A DNA stretch of 20,493 nucleotides, taken from an uncultured Lachnospiraceae bacterium. Its GTDB lineage: Bacteria > Bacillota > Clostridia > Lachnospirales > Lachnospiraceae. The first letter of the stretch is position 1; each line of letters begins with the position of its first letter. The position numbers and the translations under genes are program-made. The notes under the pieces are model-generated. The model saw only the letters and a program-made list of their open reading frames with translations. It made no database searches and had not been told where the DNA came from. Positions 1-6,130 of this stretch are shown one piece after another. The stretch spans positions 1-20,493 of the forward strand of contig CAJOPP010000165.1 in assembly GCA_905236365.1 (NCBI GenBank), in the 5' to 3' direction.

Positions 1-883
1 AATAGAGCAGATCATGGATAATGATATGTTCATATCAAATGATACATATCTGGATAATCGTCAGAATTGCGTGAGTATCATAACCGGGCCTAATATGGCA
101 GGTAAATCTACCTACATGCGTCAGGTTGCATTGATCGTCTTGATGGCACAAATTGGTTCTTTTGTACCGGCAGCTTCTGCAGAAATTGGTATCGTAGACC
201 GTATTTTTACCCGTGTAGGGGCTTCCGATGATCTGGCATCCGGACAGAGTACTTTTATGGTGGAGATGAGCGAAGTAGCAAATATTCTACGAAATGCAAC
301 CGCTAACAGTCTATTGATCTTAGATGAGATTGGACGTGGAACTTCTACCTATGACGGCCTCTCCATTGCCTGGGCTGTCGTAGAATACATCAGCTCAAAG
401 GATCTGTTAGGTGCAAAAACATTATTTGCCACTCACTACCATGAGCTGACAGAGTTGGAAGGCAAACTTGACAGTGTAAACAATTATTGCATTTCTGTCA
501 AAGAATCCGGTGATGATATTGTATTTCTTCGTAAGATCATCAAGGGTGGTGCAGATAAGAGCTATGGCATCCAGGTTGCGAAGCTTGCCGGTGTGCCGGA
601 AGTAGTACTGGCAAGAGCAAGGGAGATTTCAACAGAACTGGCAGAGCATGATATCAACGTAACGGCGGCAGCAGATATCATGCCAAAGATATTAGAAGAT
701 ACTTCGTCCAGGGGAAAAGGCACTAAAGGAAAGAAGAAAGATACAGATGGTCAGCTAACTCTGTTTGGCAATGCAGAGGAATCCAGTGTTGTGGCAGATA
801 TCAAAGCATTGGATCTGTCCAATATGACTCCGATGAAGGCATTGCTGTATCTGAGTGATCTACAGGAGAGACTGAATCAATAA
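1..883 (+). CDS. mutS: DNA mismatch repair ATPase MutS, 3' part (5' end outside window)
   Basis: MutS binds mispaired bases and uses ATP to recruit MutL. The reading frame is open from base 2 with no stop, so the gene enters the window from the left; the ATG at 14 is internal. Only the C-terminal ATPase domain is present. Counting from that ATG, the Walker A motif GPNMAGKST is at residues 25-33, the Walker B segment LLILDEIGRGTSTYDG follows around residue 100, and the conserved ATHYHEL switch histidine region lies near residue 140. A lysine-rich linker (near residue 235) leads to a tail containing QLTLF and a short helical end, as in full-length Firmicute MutS1. No sign of damage is seen. The next gene starts 24 bp downstream and is probably cotranscribed. 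Its usual partner mutL is 5.2 kb away, separated by accessory DNA. Confidence 0.96.
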   Translation, partial: IEQIMDNDMFISNDTYLDNRQNCVSIITGPNMAGKSTYMRQVALIVLMAQIGSFVPAASAEIGIVDRIFTRVGASDDLASGQSTFMVEMSEVANILRNATANSLLILDEIGRGTSTYDGLSIAWAVVEYISSKDLLGAKTLFATHYHELTELEGKLDSVNNYCISVKESGDDIVFLRKIIKGGADKSYGIQVAKLAGVPEVVLARAREISTELAEHDINVTAAADIMPKILEDTSSRGKGTKGKKKDTDGQLTLFGNAEESSVVADIKALDLSNMTPMKALLYLSDLQERLNQ

Positions 884-907
884 TATATTACCAGAGGAGA
901 ATGCATT

Positions 908-1447
908 ATGGATTATACCGGTTTAAAAAATAATATAATAGATGTTTTGAAGGAAGAACAGATCAAACTAGGATATCGCAGCGAAACAGTTCGGTTATAT
1001 TATCCGTTATTGTCACTGAATCGTTTTCTTTCTACAAATTATGATATCAATGAGATGAACACTGCATTACAGGAATTTTGTGGAGAAGTAAAAGAGATAT
1101 TTGGAGATGTAACGATTTCCAATGTAAAAGAACGCTTTTGCTTTACTTTTCCTCCGCAAACATCGGATTATGTACATACTAATATGGGTAATACTGAATT
1201 TATTGCTGATTTTATTCAAACTATTTCAAAACACGACGCAAAGATTGAAGAGATTATACAATTATTCCAAAAATATTCCGATCATGTTCATTTTGAAAAA
1301 GTTACACATGGCGAATTTGATTATCTTCTTTACTTTGAAGACGGAAAGCCGGACGAGTTTCGCTATTGCATAACAGATGAAGGATGTCACATGATTTACC
1401 ATCGATTTACAATTGATGACTATCAGGATTTTGGGTTTGAACCTTGA
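908..1447 (+). CDS. DUF3877-like protein of unknown function
   Basis: A 179-residue soluble protein with no signal peptide or membrane segment. The start is supported by the ribosome binding site AGAGGAGA ending 7 bases before the ATG. The N-terminal pattern (IIDVLKEEQIKLGYRSE followed by VRLYYPLLSLNRFL) and the acidic, aromatic C-terminus resemble the DUF3877 family of gut Lachnospiraceae; this is recognition from memory, not a search. No catalytic motif is evident. It lies 24 bp after mutS in the same direction, so it probably shares the mutS transcript, but nothing links it to mismatch repair. It is the last intact gene before a 635-bp stretch without genes. Confidence 0.8.
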   Translation: MDYTGLKNNIIDVLKEEQIKLGYRSETVRLYYPLLSLNRFLSTNYDINEMNTALQEFCGEVKEIFGDVTISNVKERFCFTFPPQTSDYVHTNMGNTEFIADFIQTISKHDAKIEEIIQLFQKYSDHVHFEKVTHGEFDYLLYFEDGKPDEFRYCITDEGCHMIYHRFTIDDYQDFGFEP

Positions 1448-1480
1448 TTTCGTGATTGATTTTTTGATTACAAGAGATGG

Positions 1481-1521
1481 AATGAATGAGTACTTATCAT
1501 TTTAACAAGTTCTTATTCATT
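1481..1521 (+). other. Imperfect inverted repeat after the DUF3877-like gene
   Basis: Arms 1481-1495 and 1507-1521 pair at 13 of 15 positions around an 11-base loop. The position, 34 bases after the stop codon, suits a transcription terminator for mutS and the following gene. The right arm is followed by TAATTCC rather than a run of T, so it is at best a weak intrinsic terminator. It could also be the left edge of the structured segment that follows. Confidence 0.4.
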
Positions 1522-1533
1522 TAATTCCTATTG

Positions 1534-1946
1534 TGGGGGTTCGTATAGCTGCCTCAAAGGTTGCTACTTGCCGGTGGCAAGTAGCAACGACTGAGACGGA
1601 AGTTGAGCCCGGGGGATTTACCCCTATGGCATGTAATAACATTTCCTCACCGTATTTGCTATTTCTATAATACAGCAAAAAAAGTGTAAAATGGCGAATT
1701 TTCTTTCGCAGCTCAGATAAAAAGTTCTCCGTTTTGCATAAAATTTTTCCACCTGTGCGGTTGTTTTTTTCGCCGGACGCAGCAAGTTATGGTTCACCGT
1801 TTCCAAGCCGGGCGCGAGCTAAAGCATACCTTCGAACCAGGCTCGTAAACTCGCCAAGGTCTCAGGCATTGTTAAGTGCCGACGTCCGCAAATAGCCATA
1901 GCTTGCTGCTGTGTATCGGCAAACAGAAGGGCAACCGCTCAGATGG
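1534..1946. other. GC-richer, inverted-repeat-rich intergenic segment; possible structured RNA or dispersed repeat
   Basis: This is most of the 635-bp stretch without a gene (1448-2082). It is visibly richer in G and C than its surroundings. It holds a perfect 13-bp hairpin (1560-1588), a GGGG/CCCC hairpin (1612-1624), and on the opposite strand a nested stem with outer arms GCCGA/TCGGC (1878-1882 and 1916-1920) and inner arms GCAA/TTGC (1888-1891 and 1903-1906). GCGAG and CTCGC segments around 1810-1855 can also pair. A 60-codon minus-strand frame (1624-1806) starts at TTG with no good ribosome binding site and is not a convincing gene. No transposase, terminal inverted repeats or target duplication were identified. 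A non-coding RNA, a mobile-element remnant or a repeat used elsewhere in the genome all remain possible. Confidence 0.4.
1560..1588. repeat. Perfect 13-bp inverted repeat with 3-base loop
   Basis: GTTGCTACTTGCC (1560-1572) and its exact reverse complement (1576-1588) flank the loop GGT. The stem can be extended across an internal loop by CTCA/TGAG on either side. No T run follows, so a simple intrinsic terminator is unlikely. A stem this long and perfect suggests selection on RNA structure, or a cruciform or binding site. Confidence 0.75.
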
Positions 1947-2008
1947 AAAAATTTTTTTCAGTAGCAAATCTGATGAATAGTTACTTTATAATTAGGATAT
2001 GGAAAATG

Positions 2009-2037
2009 TTGACAAATTGACTAATGATATGTACTAT
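2009..2037 (+). promoter_or_regulatory. Sigma-A type promoter for the accessory gene pair
   Basis: TTGACA at 2009-2014 matches the -35 consensus exactly. A 17-bp spacer separates it from TACTAT at 2032-2037, which matches the -10 consensus in 5 of 6 positions. Transcription would start near 2044, about 40 bases before the detached signal-peptide start at 2083. It is the best promoter match noticed in the window, so the damaged gene pair downstream may still be transcribed. Confidence 0.7.
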
Positions 2038-2082
2038 TAAAAAATCAAACGATAAATTTAAATAGAAAGAGAGTATAATAAT

Positions 2083-2133
2083 ATGTTGAAAGAATTGAAA
2101 AAGATCGTAGGAGTGTTGTTGGCAATAAAATAA
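2083..2133 (+). pseudogene. Detached signal-peptide start of the TSP3 surface protein gene
   Basis: ATG at 2083 is preceded by AAAGAGAG (about 10 bases upstream) and opens a 16-codon frame, MLKELKKIVGVLLAIK, ending at TAA 2131-2133. A lysine-rich start followed by a hydrophobic run is how a secretion signal begins, but it stops before the hydrophobic core is complete. The body of the downstream protein continues in another frame. Removing one A from the AAAA at 2127-2130 would fuse the two, giving a junction reading LLAINNTDSV. Even then the signal would be very short and the first half of the carbohydrate-binding-like domain would be missing. The likeliest history is an internal deletion with a frame change. 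This is inferred from the sequence alone. Confidence 0.55.
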
Positions 2134-2143
2134 TACAGATAGT

Positions 2144-3991
2144 GTGTTACAGGATTGGCAGATGGAGTTTGATTTTGATAATGATATAACGCAAATTTGG
2201 GATGCGTCAATAAAAGAACATCACGGGTCGTATTATTTGATTACCAATAATGCATATAATTCGGATGTTCCACCAGGAGGAACAGTTACATTTGGATTTA
2301 ATGTAGGAAAAGGAAGTTCCAATGTATTGTTAAATAATGTAAAAGTACTAGAAAACAAAATTGAAGAAATTGCAGAATTTGAAGCAGGTCAATATATTCT
2401 TCTTAGTGGTGAAATTGTTGAGGACACAGATTCATTGAATATATACATAGATAGCGATTATAGAGCAGTTCCGTACAATCTATATTTGAATGAAAGAGGA
2501 ATAAAGGAGGAGATCGTAACAAAGGGCGCAGATAGCGAATATTGTTTGAGTTTGAATGATCGTGATGAAATATTTTCATGTTTTGCCACACAGGAACTAG
2601 ATGATAGCACTATTATTTCTAATGAATTGGTTGTGAAAAAAATTAATGGAAAATTTGAAATTGAGGTTATTGATACAGATGGGGATGGAATAGAGGATTA
2701 TCTTGAAAAAAGCATTGGCACGGATTGGAACAGAATAGATTCAGATAACGATGGTTTAACCGATTATTTTGAATGGTATGAGTTAGGTTCGGATCCATTG
2801 AATGCGGATACAAATAATAATGGGATAAGTGATGGTATGGAAGACAGTGATGGTGATCAACTTCTTGATATGCAGGAAATGCAATATGGGACAGATCCAT
2901 TTGATGAGGATACCGATGGAGACAAATTGACAGATTATGAAGAAATTAACATATATAAAACGGATCCATTAGATAATGATACGGATTTGGATGATATGTA
3001 CGACGGTGATGAGATAAAAATGGGAAAAAATCCGCTTGAAGAGGATGAAAATGGTAATGGGATTGAGACAGGAGGAGAAATAGGGGTATATTATAGATAT
3101 GCCAGAAAAGCTCTAAAAAAGGCAGAAGAAAAAATAGGCAAGTGGTATGAAACCAATCAAGATAACCTGTGGGATATGGATTTGTCATTAATTGACAAAA
3201 AAACTTCAAAGAACATTTTTTCTGTGAAAAAATCACATTGGTGGTTAACGGGATTCAAATGGGGACGGTATACATCAGATCCGGCTAATTTAAAAATAAA
3301 GGCTTGTATTACGTTTCCAAATGAGCAATTGAAACAGGCGTTTATTGAAGGATATGATTCAGGTGGCGAGCAATATTTTAAAAAGGCAAAAAAAGATGTT
3401 CATGATCTAAACAATGATGATCATTCTGATGATGGTATTTATGGTTTAAAGGAAAGTGGATATGTTGTTAATTCATCATATGTAGTAAACGGGAATGAAG
3501 TTACAGTGTATTTTGATGTACCTAAATGTAAGCAGCCCAAAGATTTTAAAACAAAGAGAATTAAATTGAAACGACAAACACTTGATGAAGTGTTAGCATA
3601 TCGGGCTATGAAAAGAATAAATAGTTTGTTAACTGGGCAAGAATATAGCTTAAATGATCCTAACAATTTTGATGCGAGTGCATGTACAAAATTGACAACA
3701 GAAAAGACAAAATCCATAGTTAAGTCACTTTATAAGAACAATAAAGATTGTTATGAAAGTTTTGATGATTTTCTAAGAAAAAAAGGAAAGACTAAGTTGG
3801 CAAATAAACTTTCGAATGCTCTTAAAAAGAATAATTGGAAGAAAATAAAAAATAATGACCTTAAAACATTACGTAAGTATCTGAAAAAGTACTATGATAA
3901 AATGTATATTGCGTTGAAAAAGTCACCTGCAAAAATGATTGATAGCTTGATGGGAAAAGCTGGAGATATCGTAAAGGAAGTGTTTGAATGA
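2144..3991 (+). CDS. TSP3-repeat surface-type protein, N-terminally truncated, with lysine-rich C-terminal region
   Basis: A 615-codon frame from GTG 2144; ATG 2162 is an alternative start with AGGA 7 bases upstream. Residues 1-60 resemble the second half of a CBM2-like carbohydrate-binding domain (pattern around QIWDASI and PGGTVTFGF). Residues 177-310 contain about five calcium-binding thrombospondin type-3 repeats (DTDGDGIED, DSDNDGLTD and DTDGDKLTD). Residues 310-615 are an unrecognised region very rich in lysine toward the end. Relatives in Clostridia are secreted, but this frame has no signal peptide; one lies detached at 2083-2133. The product is therefore probably not exported, and the gene is likely decaying. 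The stop overlaps the next start in ATGA (3988-3991), showing coupling to the lipoprotein. The modular layout would suit a polymorphic toxin or adhesin, but no catalytic motif was found. Confidence 0.75.
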   Translation: MLQDWQMEFDFDNDITQIWDASIKEHHGSYYLITNNAYNSDVPPGGTVTFGFNVGKGSSNVLLNNVKVLENKIEEIAEFEAGQYILLSGEIVEDTDSLNIYIDSDYRAVPYNLYLNERGIKEEIVTKGADSEYCLSLNDRDEIFSCFATQELDDSTIISNELVVKKINGKFEIEVIDTDGDGIEDYLEKSIGTDWNRIDSDNDGLTDYFEWYELGSDPLNADTNNNGISDGMEDSDGDQLLDMQEMQYGTDPFDEDTDGDKLTDYEEINIYKTDPLDNDTDLDDMYDGDEIKMGKNPLEEDENGNGIETGGEIGVYYRYARKALKKAEEKIGKWYETNQDNLWDMDLSLIDKKTSKNIFSVKKSHWWLTGFKWGRYTSDPANLKIKACITFPNEQLKQAFIEGYDSGGEQYFKKAKKDVHDLNNDDHSDDGIYGLKESGYVVNSSYVVNGNEVTVYFDVPKCKQPKDFKTKRIKLKRQTLDEVLAYRAMKRINSLLTGQEYSLNDPNNFDASACTKLTTEKTKSIVKSLYKNNKDCYESFDDFLRKKGKTKLANKLSNALKKNNWKKIKNNDLKTLRKYLKKYYDKMYIALKKSPAKMIDSLMGKAGDIVKEVFE

Positions 3992-4209
3992 AAAAAAGCG
4001 TAATATTTCTATTTGTCATCGTGTTGTTTTTCTGCAATGGATGTTCCAATTCCATTGTAGAGTTCCCCAAAAGTGTTTTAGGTGTTAATTTTGATGGAAA
4101 TGTAAAATTGGTAAAAGAAGATATCACAGTAACTAAAGCAGACTATATGAATGATAATTCTTATTCAAAAAAATATCAAAATTACGAGATTTGTATTCCA
4201 TATAGGGTA
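3951..4209 (+). repeat. Direct repeat copy 1: 3' end of TSP3 gene plus start of lipoprotein gene
   Basis: This 259-bp stretch aligns without gaps to 5041-5299 (offset 1,090 bp). I count 15 mismatches, so identity is about 94 percent. It holds the last 13 codons of the TSP3 gene, the ATGA overlap and the first 74 or so codons of the lipoprotein gene. The boundaries are abrupt at both ends. Confidence 0.93.
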
Positions 4210-5040
4210 GAGGGCGAGGTAAAGAAGGATATTAAAGAAATTCCAGTGAGATATACTTTAGAGATGGAATTAGGACAGGCAATTGGAGAAATGACTCTTC
4301 ATGCAGAACAGGATGCTATGTATAAAGTGATGGAGTCTTCTTTTACAATAGAAGAAGGCTCTTGTGATGGATATATACTATTACAGACAGATTATAATGC
4401 TATGGCAATGCAGGGAGAGCCGGATAGTTATCCATATATTTGGATTGCTATTCAGTTGGAAGATGATGATAACTCTGACGATTATTTGTTGATTTATAAT
4501 CCATATTTCCAAAATGAAGATGATGGCATAAAAACAAAGGGGGATATATGGATTGAGCAGGAAAATATCAAAATAGAAAAGGGTAAACAAGAGGATGGCA
4601 TACAACACTATAATTTATCTTTTTTTCTGGATGGTCAGAGAGTTGAGGATGTAAAAGATAAAGAACTATCAATTGGAGCAGATTTCTTTTTTACTGCACC
4701 TACATTTGAGGATAATGTTTCTAATGGATATGATGGAGCATTTTGTTTCCAAGAAGGGCTTAAATATGGATTTGTTGACAAAATTAAGATAGACGACATA
4801 CAAGGAAAAACGCAAATTATACTTGATGTCTATAATCGATTTGCAGATGAGACAATCGGCTATGATATTGATTATTATCCTTATCTTTGGATAGCACTGG
4901 ATATAAATGATAGTAATAGAAACAATAATTATGATATAGTGAAAAATCCTTTTTTTAATGAAAATAATTCGCCGCCTCCATATGAAGAAGTTTATAAACA
5001 ATTATATTATATGCAAGAACCCTTAGAAAATGATGTATAA
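3988..5040 (+). CDS. Acidic lipoprotein with two related domains; possible partner or immunity protein
   Basis: A 350-residue protein with a type II signal peptide: KK at 2-3, a hydrophobic stretch, and a lipobox-like FCNGC placing the lipidated cysteine at residue 19. It should be anchored on the outer face of the cell membrane. The mature part is strongly acidic, in contrast to the basic end of the upstream protein. Two related segments of equal length are visible: residues 148-174 (beginning YPYIWIAIQ, ending NPYF) and 297-323 (beginning YPYLWIALD, ending NPFF), identical at 11 of 27 positions. This implies an ancient internal duplication. The start overlaps the upstream stop (ATGA). No family was recognised. 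A role as immunity or surface partner of the upstream protein is inferred from coupling, charge and the duplicated copy downstream. Confidence 0.8.
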   Translation: MKKSVIFLFVIVLFFCNGCSNSIVEFPKSVLGVNFDGNVKLVKEDITVTKADYMNDNSYSKKYQNYEICIPYRVEGEVKKDIKEIPVRYTLEMELGQAIGEMTLHAEQDAMYKVMESSFTIEEGSCDGYILLQTDYNAMAMQGEPDSYPYIWIAIQLEDDDNSDDYLLIYNPYFQNEDDGIKTKGDIWIEQENIKIEKGKQEDGIQHYNLSFFLDGQRVEDVKDKELSIGADFFFTAPTFEDNVSNGYDGAFCFQEGLKYGFVDKIKIDDIQGKTQIILDVYNRFADETIGYDIDYYPYLWIALDINDSNRNNNYDIVKNPFFNENNSPPPYEEVYKQLYYMQEPLENDV

Positions 5041-5299
5041 TGGAAAAAGCTGGCGATGTTGTAAAGGAAGTGTTTGAATGAAAAAAAGCGTAATATTTCT
5101 ATTTGTCATCGTATTGTTTTTCTGCAATGGATGTTCCAATTCCATTGTAGAATTCAAAAAAAGTGTTTTAGGTGTAAATTTTGATGGAAATGTAAAACTG
5201 GTAAAAGAAAATATCACAGTAACTAAAGCAGACTATATGAATGATAATTCTTATTCAAAAAAATATCAAAATTATGAGATTTGTATTCCGTATAAGGTA
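5041..5299 (+). repeat. Direct repeat copy 2: tail-plus-lipoprotein start
   Basis: Second copy of the 259-bp repeat, beginning immediately after the first lipoprotein gene. The tail of the TSP3 gene is preserved as a 13-codon mini-frame (5040-5081) whose ATG overlaps the preceding TAA as TAATG and whose TGA overlaps the next lipoprotein ATG. Homology to copy 1 stops at 5299. Downstream sequence is unrelated to the first lipoprotein and leads into the DUF4317-like gene. Confidence 0.93.
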
Positions 5300-5371
5300 C
5301 ATGCATGGCTTGTTGCCATCAGAAATAAATCAGTACTCCCTGATCATAAGAGGAAAGAAGGTGTAGCATAA
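5078..5371 (+). pseudogene. Truncated second lipoprotein (remnant of a duplicated partner gene)
   Basis: The first 74 residues, including the signal peptide and lipobox cysteine at residue 19, match the lipoprotein starting at 3988 with only a few substitutions. After YEICIPYKV the frame runs 23 codons through unrelated sequence to TAA. Both repeated domains of the full protein are missing, so it is probably non-functional, although it could still make a 97-residue lipopeptide. It is the classic appearance of a partner gene left behind after a cassette was duplicated or replaced. Confidence 0.75.
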
Positions 5372-5373
5372 TC

Positions 5374-5997
5374 ATGATCAATCGGGAAGATATGTTGGAA
5401 TTAACAAGAAGAATGACACCATCCCGTACCTGTTTTTCCAGAATCGCAGGATGTTATATGGATCGGGATGGTTATGAGGAAGGTACGTTTAATACGCATT
5501 TTCTGAATTTGTCTGTAAGTGACAAAAAGAAGAATCTTGAAATTGCAAAAGCGATCCCGTTTGCAAAGACAAATGAAGAGTTAGTCGAGTATTCTTTTGC
5601 GCCGAAAGTTACCGGAAAAGAGAGCTTTTGGACGCTATTGATGGGAATGAAAAGCACAGGACTTAAGGACGATGGACTGCTTTCTGTTTTTTATGAAATG
5701 ATTGCAGAAAAGTATCAGGCAACTTCCGATTATGGAATTTATCTATTTTATGGCACTTACGATATACCGGTCAAAGCCACTGACAAGGAACGTTTGGATG
5801 ATTCTTTGGAAGTGTATGATTTTATAATCTGCTCCATTGCACCTCTTTTGGCTGATTATGAGCTGGGAGAACCGCAATTTGGTTTTTTGTTTCCCGCTTT
5901 TTCTGATCGAAGCTCTGACTATAACCAAATTGATATTTTTCAGGCAGCAACAGCACCGGTACAAGGAGATGTGATCAAGCAAATACTTGGGGAATGA
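5374..5997 (+). CDS. DUF4317-like protein, shorter than I expect for the family
   Basis: A 207-residue soluble protein with no membrane segment. The start MINREDMLELTRRMTPSR, the segment EVYDFIICSIAPL and the conserved block FGFLFPAFSDRSSDYN match my memory of the DUF4317 family, found mainly in gut Clostridia; function unknown. Family members are usually considerably longer, continuing after an ILG motif; here the frame stops right after QILGE, so the C-terminal part may be lost. The gene begins 2 bases after the truncated lipoprotein, with AAGGTG about 10 bases upstream of the ATG. It is flanked by copies 2 and 3 of the TSP3 gene tail. That could mean it was captured inside the rearranged cassette, or that the cassettes inserted around a resident gene. 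Confidence 0.75.
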   Translation: MINREDMLELTRRMTPSRTCFSRIAGCYMDRDGYEEGTFNTHFLNLSVSDKKKNLEIAKAIPFAKTNEELVEYSFAPKVTGKESFWTLLMGMKSTGLKDDGLLSVFYEMIAEKYQATSDYGIYLFYGTYDIPVKATDKERLDDSLEVYDFIICSIAPLLADYELGEPQFGFLFPAFSDRSSDYNQIDIFQAATAPVQGDVIKQILGE

Positions 5998-6024
5998 CTA
6001 TCAACCATATTCATTTTTGAAAGT

Positions 6025-6048
6025 GATGTTAAGGAAGTGTTTGAATGA
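6025..6048 (+). repeat. Third copy of the TSP3 gene 3' end (short remnant)
   Basis: GATGTT followed by the 18-base core AAGGAAGTGTTTGAATGA (6031-6048) repeats the core at 3974-3991 and 5064-5081. Compared with copy 2 it lacks one GTA codon, so the encoded tail is DV-KEVFE then stop. The lipoprotein start that follows the core in the other two copies is absent. The remnant lies between the DUF4317-like gene and mutL. Confidence 0.7.
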
Positions 6049-6130
6049 TAAATGACGCTTACATACACAGAGATACAGCAGTTGACATAAAAATATATCC
6101 AATAAGGACAAAAGGGAGGCAGACAGGCAA

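Noticed and set aside
1624..1806. 60-codon minus-strand open frame in the intergenic segment
   Set aside because: It starts at TTG with no good ribosome binding site, lies within hairpin-rich DNA, and its composition (Cys/Phe/Lys-rich) does not look like a real protein. I treat it as part of a structured or repeated element.
1824..1846. GGTTCGAA on the minus strand, resembling a tRNA T-loop
   Set aside because: The flanking five bases on each side do not pair as a T-stem, and no acceptor or anticodon arm can be placed around it.
2403..3236. Minus-strand frames opposite the TSP3 region
   Set aside because: They are shadows of the repetitive Asp/Gly codons on the plus strand, giving His/Leu-rich nonsense peptides.
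5040..5081. 13-codon mini-frame between the two lipoprotein copies, with TAATG and ATGA overlaps
   Set aside because: It is fully explained as the duplicated 3' end of the TSP3 gene; it is not an independent gene.
6082..6104. TTGACA as a possible mutL promoter
   Set aside because: No acceptable -10 hexamer occurs 16 to 18 bases downstream.
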